Virus record (IMG/VR): IMGVR_UViG_3300025120_000501
Span: 1 to 25,075 of that record
From: a virus
Length of the DNA: 25,075 nucleotides
Strand: one strand, 5' to 3'
Shown: positions 1 to 6,415 of the stretch, in pieces
How the letters are laid out: each line of letters starts with the position of its first letter
Position numbering within the stretch: position 1 is the stretch's first letter
Notes under the pieces: generated by a model
Seen by the model: only the letters and a program-made list of their open reading frames with translations
What the model was told of the DNA's origin: nothing
The model's database searches: none
Translations under genes and position numbers: made by a program

Positions 1-868
1 CGGGGTTGGCTTGCCACAAAGCCTTGGCCTCATCCCCTATCTTGCCGTTATACGGGCACGGAGTACCTGCATACATCATGCTTGACCAGACGCGGTAGTC
101 TTGACACATCAAAGATACTGCCGCTACACGCATACCCATATCGTACATTGTCTTTGACAGCTTAATTCTCTCACAGTTAGTGTCACGAACAGACTTTCCC
201 GCAGAGAAGCCCAGAATCTGTGTCTGTACTGCGCCTGAAATGCCTGTAGTGCATAGGTCTTGTGAATAAGAAGCCCCAATAGATGGAGCGATAGCACTAG
301 GTGGTGGTGACTCAATCTTCTGGGTTACTCGTTGGCTAGAGTCGCTAGTGCTACTGTTGGTATTGGTGTTGACGTTGTTGTTCTGATTCATAGCCGTTAT
401 ATCAGACACAGAGTTTGTTGTTTGATAGCTAGTGCTTTCAGAGGTTGAGGTGTTAACGCTTCTGCTGTTATTGGTGTTTTGGTTAACGCTAGTAGAGTCG
501 CTAGTGCTACTGTTGGTATTGGTGTTGACGTTTGTATTGGTGTTGACGTTTGTATTGGTGTTGTCAATTGTTCCAGTATAATTAGTTGTGTTTACGTTGT
601 TGTTGGTATTGGTGTTGTTTGAAACCGAACTTGAAGAAGAATTAACCGTACTCGTATTGGTGTTTACGTTGGTATTGTTGTTGGTGTTAGTGTTTGTAGA
701 CGTTCCAGTGTAAGTAGTCGCGTTTACATTAGTGTTATTGTTGGTATTTGTAGACGTAGAAGTGGACGCTGCGTTGCTAGTCGCAGTTGTGTTTATATTA
801 GTAGTGGTGTCCTGCCCAAAGACAGGAAAAGCCATGAGAAACATGGCGGTGCATATACAGCGTTTCAT
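1..868 (-). CDS. Secreted Asn/Thr/Ser-rich protein with Cys-containing C-terminal domain (partial, 3' end outside window)
   Basis: My own translation of the minus strand from the ATG at 868 stays open for 289 codons to the window edge, so the C-terminus is missing. Residues 1-18 look like a Sec signal peptide: MKRC, then a hydrophobic run ending in PVFG before Q19. Residues ~20-165 are low complexity, built from N-T-N-N-N-V-N-T units with Ser stretches, and include an exact 40 bp DNA repeat. The following ~105 residues form a denser domain with Cys (LCTTG, TNCERI, LMCQDYRVW, GTPCPYNGKIG), which suggests disulphides and an extracytoplasmic location. A GGAAGGAC site lies just upstream, 25 bp after the preceding oxygenase stop. 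The function is unknown. A secreted or envelope role, such as surface modification or a lysis accessory, fits the signal peptide but is inference. The apparent ORF on the opposite strand here is a shadow of the repeats. Confidence 0.8.
   Translation of the reverse strand, partial: MKRCICTAMFLMAFPVFGQDTTTNINTTATSNAASTSTSTNTNNNTNVNATTYTGTSTNTNTNNNTNVNTNTSTVNSSSSSVSNNTNTNNNVNTTNYTGTIDNTNTNVNTNTNVNTNTNSSTSDSTSVNQNTNNSRSVNTSTSESTSYQTTNSVSDITAMNQNNNVNTNTNSSTSDSSQRVTQKIESPPPSAIAPSIGASYSQDLCTTGISGAVQTQILGFSAGKSVRDTNCERIKLSKTMYDMGMRVAAVSLMCQDYRVWSSMMYAGTPCPYNGKIGDEAKALWQANP
337..552. repeat. Coding repeats in the Asn/Thr-rich segment: a 40 bp direct repeat and 18 bp tandem units
   Basis: The 40 bp at 337-376 recurs exactly at 493-532 and encodes the same N-V-N-T-N-T-N-S-S-T-S-D-S segment in frame. 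Two perfect 18 bp units follow at 517-534 and 535-552, with a partial third copy after them. All are multiples of three in spacing or in frame, so they are protein-coding repeats, probably prone to slippage or recombination. Confidence 0.85.
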
Positions 869-893
869 TTCTCATAGTCCTTCCGTTTTTAAG

Positions 894-1499
894 TTACTCG
901 CAGTATGCTTTACCTTGATTCCAAATAAAATGCGCTATTGACACCCTACATGAATCTTCTGTTCCACCTATGCTTTCACTTGAATGTTCAGCACAAGACG
1001 GAAACACTATTGTACGCCCCTGCTTAAATTCTACCTTTACATCTTGCTCAGGAAAACAAAGTCCTCCCCCAGTAAATTCGCCCCACCCAAGCAAAGTTAT
1101 AGCTGTAATATTACAAGTATCTTTATGCGCTTTATAAACTTGTCCCGGCGTATAATAGTTTATTAGCATAGTGTCTATATTGGACTGACAGATAAAAGAA
1201 AACACTACATCAAACTTTTCTAGCGCAAGGCATAATTCATTGTTAAATATTTTTTGTCCCGCACAAAGTGTGGGAGAAGCGTTTCTATTGTTTGTGTATA
1301 GGTTGTCTAAAAAAACTCCAGTTCCCGTTTTTTTATATTCTCCGTTTTCGTATTTTGCCGAATCCGTTATCTCTGAATTTGCCGAAAGTCTTTTTAAGTC
1401 TTTACTTTCCGATAAAACCGCTTCATATTCTTGGCCCGTTATATAATCGTCTATTACTACGTAGCTTAAATTTTTTTCTCTATAGCAAGTTACTTGCAT
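894..1499 (-). CDS. 2OG-Fe(II) oxygenase-like protein (complete HxD...H...R)
   Basis: 201 residues, a typical size for a single double-stranded beta-helix dioxygenase. The metal and cosubstrate residues are recognisable: H125-K-D127, then a GGGLCFPE strand at 145-152, H172, and R185 in CRVSIAHF. Family knowledge says such enzymes use Fe(II), O2 and 2-oxoglutarate to hydroxylate a protein, nucleic acid or small molecule. The substrate cannot be read from the sequence. The ATG at 1499 overlaps the stop of the preceding gene (stop at 1490), indicating translational coupling. It is the last of six oxygenase-like genes in this block and lies just before the secreted Asn/Thr-rich gene. It has more Cys than its neighbours. 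The fold call is firm; the biological role is open. Confidence 0.85.
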   Translation of the reverse strand: MQVTCYREKNLSYVVIDDYITGQEYEAVLSESKDLKRLSANSEITDSAKYENGEYKKTGTGVFLDNLYTNNRNASPTLCAGQKIFNNELCLALEKFDVVFSFICQSNIDTMLINYYTPGQVYKAHKDTCNITAITLLGWGEFTGGGLCFPEQDVKVEFKQGRTIVFPSCAEHSSESIGGTEDSCRVSIAHFIWNQGKAYCE

Positions 1500-1711
1500 A
1501 TAACTGCCGTGTCCGTGTCTGTAAAAAACATTAAATTTCCTTCACAAACTATATTCCAATCAAGCCCTTCTTGCTCGCTATAAGAAGGGACCTCAAGTAT
1601 TACATGCCTTGCCAACCACTCTGTTTCATTATGCAGGACTCGCCACACATGTTCGGAAGTACCTCTACCCTCTTGCCCTTTTGATTTATTAAACCGTATT
1701 CGGTATTTCAC
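1490..1711 (-). CDS. Conserved small phage protein of unknown function
   Basis: 73 residues, starting with GTG at 1711 that overlaps the TGA of the upstream oxygenase (GTGA). It begins MKYRIRFNKSKGQEGRG, followed by SEHVWRVL and an EVPSYSEQEGLDWNIVCEG segment. I recognise this pattern from short hypothetical proteins in cyanophages and other marine phages, where it has no assigned function. No membrane segment, signal peptide or metal motif is visible. The basic N-terminus and alternating hydrophobic residues suggest a small beta-rich domain. It lies between two oxygenase-like genes and overlaps both, so it is probably co-translated with them; it could be a partner or substrate, which is inference. 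Confidence 0.75.
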   Translation of the reverse strand: MKYRIRFNKSKGQEGRGTSEHVWRVLHNETEWLARHVILEVPSYSEQEGLDWNIVCEGNLMFFTDTDTAVICK

Positions 1712-2241
1712 TCATAGCTGCCCACGTTAAAATTTACGTTAAAAGACAAGATCAACTTGCTGTCTTGCGTTTTATTTATTGGCGCTTTATGGTGCAAAAA
1801 AGAAGGGAACGTAATTATGTCTCCTTCTTCAACAGGGACCGCATACTCTTTCCCGTTCCACTTAAACAAAATTTTAGGGTGATCGCCGTTTAGCTTAACG
1901 TAATACACTCCGACAAACATGCAGTTACCGTGAACATGCCAGTCGTGGAAGTCTCCTTCCTTATAATATTGATACCAATTATCCCCTATACTCCATTCCG
2001 CAAAGTTTAAATCAACTGCCACTTGACTAACGTGATCATATATATCGCTTTGACTGTATTTCCAATATTCTTTTTTTGCGTCAATTACATGCCAGTCGCA
2101 GCTAGTTAAATTTATTCCTTTAGAGCGGATACCATACATAGCCCCTTTTTCCACGCAGTCGATTATCTTTAGCTTAGACTCCGCGTGATCAGGGGCTTTT
2201 GTTTTAAATAACGGAAGACCAAAATCTAAAGTTTTGTCCAT
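1708..2241 (-). CDS. 2OG-Fe(II) oxygenase-like protein of the HxH type (PF13759/TIGR02466-like)
   Basis: 177 residues. The core runs from about residue 98 to 170: WHVHGNCMFVGVYYVK supplies H102 and H104, FPSFLHHKAP supplies H150/H151, and SKLILSFNVNF puts Lys162 where most relatives have the 2-oxoglutarate-anchoring Arg. The HxHxN...SGVYY-type signature is typical of the TIGR02466 group of putative 2OG-Fe(II) oxygenases, common in marine phages. Substrate unknown. The ATG at 2241 follows the tail assembly chaperone stop (2245) by three bases, and the end overlaps the next gene by 4 bp. It resembles the 6415-5840 protein more than the other oxygenases in the block, both sharing the HxHxN motif. 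Active-site divergence leaves open whether it is catalytic. Confidence 0.82.
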   Translation of the reverse strand: MDKTLDFGLPLFKTKAPDHAESKLKIIDCVEKGAMYGIRSKGINLTSCDWHVIDAKKEYWKYSQSDIYDHVSQVAVDLNFAEWSIGDNWYQYYKEGDFHDWHVHGNCMFVGVYYVKLNGDHPKILFKWNGKEYAVPVEEGDIITFPSFLHHKAPINKTQDSKLILSFNVNFNVGSYE

Positions 2242-2244
2242 AAC

Positions 2245-2619
2245 CTATTCTGGCTTTACAGGCCAAGTAACTTCTGGAAAGCCTGCCTGTTGCCTAATGT
2301 TACGCAACTCTGCACGATATGTTATCCAAGCTTGTTTTTCTCCAACCGTCATTGGAACATCAGATAACATTGTCCAATCAGTTTGACGCAGCAAGTCTTT
2401 AGCTTTGGCCCAAACTAATTCAGAAGGAGTAGCTGTAGCAGGTGACTCCCCCTCTACCTGTACCCAACCTTGATCAGCGTATGCCTCACCCAACCAAGAC
2501 AGATCCCCAAGCTTTTCTTCGATTCCAGACATACCAAAAATCGGCCCCCAGTTCTCAGGAAGATTTCCGGCTTCGTTTAGTGCTTCGTTTGTTGACAGTT
2601 TTTTTAATTGCCACAGCAT
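2245..2619 (-). CDS. Phage tail assembly chaperone-like protein (Phage_tail_APC type)
   Basis: 124 residues from the ATG at 2619, chosen because an AAGGAG site lies 7 bases upstream (2627-2632); the longer reading from 2655 has no such support. The C-terminal ~45 residues carry the hallmark of this family: DWTMLSDVPMTVGEKQAW, then YRAELRNIR and GFPEVTWPVKP. Family members are small helper proteins encoded beside tail fibre or tail tip genes and assist fibre assembly. The N-terminal half (LWQLKKLSTNEALNEAG) is variable, as expected. The first 65 bp overlap the end of the upstream gene in another frame, so the two are probably translationally linked. The likely client is the Gly-rich adhesin two genes upstream, by position only. 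Confidence 0.8.
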   Translation of the reverse strand: MLWQLKKLSTNEALNEAGNLPENWGPIFGMSGIEEKLGDLSWLGEAYADQGWVQVEGESPATATPSELVWAKAKDLLRQTDWTMLSDVPMTVGEKQAWITYRAELRNIRQQAGFPEVTWPVKPE

Positions 2620-3094
2620 TTTCTTTCTCCTTCTCTTTAATTTGTAAAGGCACACCTGCTTGTACTTCAGTTGCCGGAAGCACTCCTCCGCCTACATCGT
2701 GATGCACCGCCATATCATTAGAATGAGGTGGATGCCCGACACCCGGAAGCGCTTGATTGCCACGATAATGCGCTAACTCTTCTTCTGTAAGCTGCCAATC
2801 TCTCCAACTAGAAAAATCTTTTCTAGGTAGTAGTTTCAGGTGGCAACCTACGTTTGCAGAAAGCTGATGTATAAGCTCTATGACTTCTACCGGCTGTAGT
2901 AAACAGAATAAATTTTGTCCTGCATTACCTCGCATAGATATCTCAGTAGTCCCTCCAAATGCAGTGCCTATTGTAAAACCTCTAGCCCTATTCGCTTGGT
3001 CAGCCTTCATGTTAGCTAAATGAAGTTCTTCTCTAGCCTTTATCTCAGAGATTTCCGCTTCTTCTTTTACTTTCTGTAATTTACTTTTTGCCAT
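2555..3094 (-). CDS. Conserved phage protein with N-terminal coiled coil, unknown function
   Basis: 179 residues from the ATG at 3094, which shares its A with the TAA of the Gly-rich gene (TAATG); a reading from 3109 would start inside that gene. Residues 2-40 are strongly charged and helical (KLQKVKEEAEISEIKAREEL), a likely coiled coil. The middle is a conserved-looking core: FTIGTAFGGTTEISMRGN, then LLQPVEVIELIHQLSANVGC and SSWRDWQLTEEELAHYRG. The tail is Lys/Arg-rich and its last 65 bp overlap the tail assembly chaperone gene. I recall similar cores in marine phage hypothetical proteins beside tail genes. No catalytic motif is visible. A structural or assembly role is inferred from position only. 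Confidence 0.75.
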   Translation of the reverse strand: MAKSKLQKVKEEAEISEIKAREELHLANMKADQANRARGFTIGTAFGGTTEISMRGNAGQNLFCLLQPVEVIELIHQLSANVGCHLKLLPRKDFSSWRDWQLTEEELAHYRGNQALPGVGHPPHSNDMAVHHDVGGGVLPATEVQAGVPLQIKEKEKENAVAIKKTVNKRSTKRSRKSS

Positions 3095-4086
3095 TATTGA
3101 GGGTTCCAACTAACAACAATTTGACCGCCCGTTGCTACTGTTACTGGATACGCACTACCACTACATACTGTAACGCCATTGGACGTAGAAGGGGTTGCCG
3201 AACCTCCGGGATTTCCGGCTTGGCCACTACCGCCAGTGTTTCCACGACCACCTCCGCCGCCTCCAGAAGAGAAAAATCCTACTGCATTCTGTGCTTGGTA
3301 ACGACCGACACCACCACCGCCACCGCCACCGCCTGCTCTTGAAACACTACCTGCTGTACCGGACTGGGCGTTAGCCGGGCCAGAAGGAAGGTTAGAAGCA
3401 CCATTACCACTTGCCCCGCCTCCGCAAGTGCCTCCACTACGAGCGCCACGGTCAGTTGCGTCTTGTCCCGAATTGACTGTACCTGCTCCACCGCCGCCAC
3501 CGCCACCAACCCCGTAACCATCTGGCGTAGCAGGGAAGCCTGTGCCTCCACGACCACCACCTTGGTTAGTAAACCCTCCCGTGTTTCCTTGGCCTGATGG
3601 AGCGGAGTTTGTATTACCGGGAGAACCGATATTTGCAGAGCAGCTAAAAGCACTCGTCCCTGTATTCCCTTCATTACCCGCAGCGCCGCCATTGCCTGCA
3701 TTTCCACCTGCAAAGTTTATAGAGAAAACAGAAGACGCTGCACCAGAATTTCCTGCGTTACCTGCGTTACCTGCGCTTCCACCCGGCCCACCGGGCGCTC
3801 CACCTCCGGGGTTTCTTTGGTTCGGCCCAATCCAAAAACTGGGGTTTACTACCACAGGAGAGCTGCTTTGATTCTGTACGTTTTTGCCGCTACCGCCGCC
3901 ACCACCACCCCCATCGGCCCCGGGATTTCCGGCGTTGCCTGCGTTACCCGCACCCCCAACTCCTGTAACGCTGACACAAGTAACCCCGACAGGGACGTTG
4001 AAAGTTCCAGATGCGTTAAAAGTTTCACTACCACCGGGGACTACTCCGGCCCCTAAAACCCCTGATTTAGATGATCCTATGGGCAT
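3094..4086 (-). CDS. Glycine-rich tail-tip adhesin-like protein
   Basis: 330 residues, of which a very large share is glycine. Residues 18-43 (SETFNASGTFNVPVGV...VSVTGVGGAG) match the opening beta strand seen in phage Gly-rich tail proteins. Long G runs alternate with G-N-A triplets (46-58, 106-116, 127-142), and the end TVCSGSAYPVTVATGG...VVSWNPQ is the closing strand of the same class. These proteins resemble polyglycine-sandwich adhesins such as gp38 of T4-like phages, which bind host receptors at the fibre tip. GAGG sits 5 bases before the ATG, directly after an oxygenase stop at 4089. The collagen-like G-x-x stretches flanked by hydroxylase-type genes make it a candidate modification substrate (inference). 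Four Cys are present. Confidence 0.82.
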   Translation of the reverse strand: MPIGSSKSGVLGAGVVPGGSETFNASGTFNVPVGVTCVSVTGVGGAGNAGNAGNPGADGGGGGGGSGKNVQNQSSSPVVVNPSFWIGPNQRNPGGGAPGGPGGSAGNAGNAGNSGAASSVFSINFAGGNAGNGGAAGNEGNTGTSAFSCSANIGSPGNTNSAPSGQGNTGGFTNQGGGRGGTGFPATPDGYGVGGGGGGGAGTVNSGQDATDRGARSGGTCGGGASGNGASNLPSGPANAQSGTAGSVSRAGGGGGGGGVGRYQAQNAVGFFSSGGGGGGRGNTGGSGQAGNPGGSATPSTSNGVTVCSGSAYPVTVATGGQIVVSWNPQ

Positions 4087-4088
4087 AA

Positions 4089-4676
4089 TTACCTCACTTT
4101 AGCTGTGCTGCTTAATCCTAATTTTGGCCTACCGTCCCATTTACAAATACTGTAAGGGCCTGTTTTATCTACATAATGAAGCATAAATTGAGCGTTTAGT
4201 TTAGTTTTTGTTTCATTCATTGGTTTTCGCCAATGTAAGAGATCGCATCCTCTATATACTAACGCATCGCCTGCATTCAAAACAATTGCATTGTCGTTTC
4301 CGTCTATGTCTTTTATTCCTATAGGCCAATCTTCACCTACCTTAGCCACATGTACTGTAACCGAGTATTCACACTCTGGACGGTCTGTATGCGCCTTTAA
4401 TTCATCCTTATCCATATAAACTCTCATATAAGAATAAGTAGGATATAAAGACCTCCCTACTGTTTTTCCAATAGAGTCAGCCTTATCTTCTAAAAAAAGC
4501 TCTATTAATGGGTCGGCGTAACAAAAAAAGGTACTGGTTAAATCTTGATTAAATCCTTTTTCATCACAAAAACGCCTGTTTATTGCGTTTTCAAAATACC
4601 TTGATACTCGACTTACTTCAGTTGGAAGTAAAAATTCTTTAATAACATGGTAGCCTTTTTCTTCAAAGCTACTCAT
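4089..4676 (-). CDS. 2OG-Fe(II) oxygenase-like protein with HxD and Lys in place of Arg
   Basis: 195 residues from the ATG at 4676, which overlaps the upstream stop as ATGAGTAG; the longer reading from 4697 uses TTG and lacks support. The core shows H96-T-D98 in LKAHTDRPECEY, a GDALVYRGCDLLHW segment with H148, and Lys157/Lys159 in ETKTKLNAQFMLHYVD where an Arg usually binds 2-oxoglutarate. The N-terminus (FEEKGYHVIKEFLLPTEV) resembles the 'nonheme oxygenase' start of phytanoyl-CoA hydroxylase-like and prolyl-hydroxylase-like proteins. The stop is 2 bases before the Gly-rich adhesin ATG, the tightest link between an oxygenase and a plausible substrate in the window. Substrate not determinable. 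Confidence 0.82.
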   Translation of the reverse strand: MSSFEEKGYHVIKEFLLPTEVSRVSRYFENAINRRFCDEKGFNQDLTSTFFCYADPLIELFLEDKADSIGKTVGRSLYPTYSYMRVYMDKDELKAHTDRPECEYSVTVHVAKVGEDWPIGIKDIDGNDNAIVLNAGDALVYRGCDLLHWRKPMNETKTKLNAQFMLHYVDKTGPYSICKWDGRPKLGLSSTAKVR

Positions 4677-5259
4677 AGTAAAACCAACCCGTTGCAATAT
4701 ATTTATCTGTATTGCCTAACGGAGGGTTACCTCTATGTACATGAGTATAGTCAGCAGGCCAAATAATCACGGTGTTTTTCTTAGGCTTAACGCGAAGTTT
4801 TTGGTATAAGAATTCTGTTTCCCCACCATCTTGCTCAGGCAAATCGTTTAAGTACAAAGAATATACAATAACTCGGTCTCGGTCTCTGCCGTGAGCGCGT
4901 TCAGAATGCCAAACGTGATACCCTTCTGCCGGAGAAGTTTTTTGCACTTTCATATAAGTTGCATTTACTTTTACATTTTTTAATTGAGCAAAAGTTTCTG
5001 CATAAGATTCAAAACATTTTTGCAAACCAGAGAAAAAAACGCTCTCCATAGTCGTATCATTAAACATTGTAGTAGCGTGGTTTAATATGTTTAAAGCTTT
5101 GTCTGCTTTTTCTAATCGAGTTGATGGCTCTGATTCTTGTCTAGTCCAACCCGCACCAGTGACTTTAATTCTTTCAAACTCTGCAATTACATACTCACAA
5201 AACCCTTCTGGGTAAACATCTTCGTATGTGGCTATAAAATCATTGTATGTGTTTTTCAT
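4669..5259 (-). CDS. 2OG-Fe(II) oxygenase-like protein (HxE variant, PF13640-like)
   Basis: 196 residues. The core is clear: WHSE at 117-120 gives H118 and E120, an acidic variant of HxD, DGGETEF at 144-150, then IIWPADYTHVHRGNPP with H173/H175 and DKYIATGWF with Lys186 in the usual Arg position. The GGETEF...THVHRGNPP pattern is shared by phage-encoded prolyl 4-hydroxylase-like oxygenases. The N-terminal ~110 residues would form the supporting helices and first strands. ATG at 5259 overlaps the previous gene's TGA as ATGA, and the end overlaps the next oxygenase start by 8 bp, so three oxygenases in a row appear translationally coupled. Activity with HxE is possible but should not be assumed. 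Confidence 0.83.
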   Translation of the reverse strand: MKNTYNDFIATYEDVYPEGFCEYVIAEFERIKVTGAGWTRQESEPSTRLEKADKALNILNHATTMFNDTTMESVFFSGLQKCFESYAETFAQLKNVKVNATYMKVQKTSPAEGYHVWHSERAHGRDRDRVIVYSLYLNDLPEQDGGETEFLYQKLRVKPKKNTVIIWPADYTHVHRGNPPLGNTDKYIATGWFYYE

Positions 5260-5840
5260 CTAAATAAAGGCCCTGAGACCCAAGTAACCAAAGAAGCCCT
5301 TTCCCCTTGCACTACAGGAGTAACTTGGTGAAGAGTGTAAGAAGGAAAAACTGCTATTAATCCTTTTTCTCTAGGAATAGTTTTCGGCTCTTGAGAAGTT
5401 TTTATTTCTAAATTACCACCTTCATATTCTAAGGGGTCACTAAGCTGAACGGATAAAGAAAGTTTTCGGTTAGGCGCTCCCCCTTTGCCACTATCTTGAT
5501 GCCACCCGTACATTCCTTGCTCAGACATTTGATATCTAGTTAGCTGCAAAGGTTCCGCAAAACCCGTTAAGTCAAATCCATAATATTGAGCATTAAGAGA
5601 AGATACAACATGACCAAGTTTGTTATAAATCCACTCTGTTTCAGCATTACATTCAAGCCAAGATATTTTTGACCTTCTTACTTTTAGAACACTTTCACTA
5701 TCGTGGTTCCCTGCTGATGCCCTGTCTTCTGCCGCAGATGCTATTTTATTTAAATATTTTAGCTCGTCATCAGTAAAAGCACCTCTCCACCAAGCATAGG
5801 GTTCTATACTTTGAGAGTAAGGAGTTACAAGAAACTGCAC
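5256..5840 (-). CDS. PKHD-type 2OG-Fe(II) hydroxylase
   Basis: 194 residues with the most canonical active site of the cluster: YGWHQDSG (H114, D116), RKLSLSVQLSD, YEGGNLEI, then FPSYTLHQVTPV (H171) and GERASLVTWVSGP (R181). This order matches the PKHD hydroxylase family (YbiX/PiuC-like, prolyl-4-hydroxylase superfamily). It probably hydroxylates a protein side chain, but the substrate is unknown. The start is GTG at 5840, sharing one base with the preceding TAG (TAGTG), and the stop overlaps the next gene as ATGA. With complete HxD/H/R residues it is the best candidate for an active enzyme, together with the 1499-894 protein. Confidence 0.9.
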   Translation of the reverse strand: MQFLVTPYSQSIEPYAWWRGAFTDDELKYLNKIASAAEDRASAGNHDSESVLKVRRSKISWLECNAETEWIYNKLGHVVSSLNAQYYGFDLTGFAEPLQLTRYQMSEQGMYGWHQDSGKGGAPNRKLSLSVQLSDPLEYEGGNLEIKTSQEPKTIPREKGLIAVFPSYTLHQVTPVVQGERASLVTWVSGPLFR

Positions 5841-6415
5841 TATTTAGCCTCGCTTGAAATAATAAAATGTAGGCATGTAGTGGGAAGTTCGTTTCTATTC
5901 TCTGTTAGTTCGTGTTCAAGCCAAGAGCTGCTAATTAAAACAGTGCCGGGGCATATCCCGCTAAAATGTATCGAGCCAGTAGATTCTGTGACGTCGCTAC
6001 TATGAGCCGATTCTAGTTCTACCATGCTTTTTCTAACTCTAGGGTCATGGTAAACCGGATACGAGCTATTAGTAGGAGGTGTATCCAGAAACATCCACCC
6101 ACAAAGTTGGCTATTTTTATGGGTATGCACGTTTGTTTTATCCCCCTTATAAACATCTTGCGCCCACACGCTAACTTTTAAGGTATACTTTTCTACTGCA
6201 TACCCTTGCTCGCTAAGTATTTTTGCGGACTGCTCTAAGAGATATTTTTTAAAAGTGCTTAACTCAGGTGCGCCTGAAATATCCGCCGTTTGAATGAACG
6301 AACCTTGCTCCAGAACTTCCCCGGAGTATTCGCTCACATACTTTTTTAGCGCGTACAACCACTCTGGTTTTTCATCTCTGTAAACCAAAGTGGGAAAATA
6401 CGAAAACGTATTCAC
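5840..6415 (-). CDS. Divergent 2OG-Fe(II) oxygenase-like protein (HxHxN, no clear Arg)
   Basis: 191 residues, starting at GTG 6415 that shares a base with the upstream TAG. The opening MNTFSYFPTLVYRDE is typical of the TIGR02466/PF13759 group. Residues 95-106 (NVHTHKNSQLCG) give H97/H99/N101, and SSWLEHEL gives H168. The C-terminal strand is NELPTTCLHFIISSE, where relatives have an Arg, so the 2-oxoglutarate anchor seems lost or shifted. It may be catalytically altered or inactive. It is the first of the six oxygenase-like genes in transcription order and directly follows a short fibre-associated protein. The fold assignment rests on the N-terminal motif and HxH region and is less certain than for its neighbours. 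Confidence 0.72.
   Translation of the reverse strand: MNTFSYFPTLVYRDEKPEWLYALKKYVSEYSGEVLEQGSFIQTADISGAPELSTFKKYLLEQSAKILSEQGYAVEKYTLKVSVWAQDVYKGDKTNVHTHKNSQLCGWMFLDTPPTNSSYPVYHDPRVRKSMVELESAHSSDVTESTGSIHFSGICPGTVLISSSWLEHELTENRNELPTTCLHFIISSEAK

Noticed and set aside
337-552. Repeat-spacer appearance suggestive of CRISPR
   Set aside because: Repeats are in-frame coding units without spacers of regular size.
732-941. Plus-strand Val/Leu-rich ORF near the left end
   Set aside because: Antisense of the Asn/Thr repeats of the secreted protein.
3279-3713. Minus-strand ORF inside the Gly-rich gene
   Set aside because: Frame-shifted reading of GGN repeats produces a long V/A/Q-rich ORF; it has no ribosome binding site or recognisable domain.
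3542-3871. Plus-strand Pro-rich ORF
   Set aside because: It is the antisense of glycine codons (CC-rich) and not a real gene.
4677-4697. Longer N-terminus for the oxygenase at 4676, from a TTG at 4697
   Set aside because: ATG 4676 overlaps the previous stop in the usual coupling pattern and matches the family start better.
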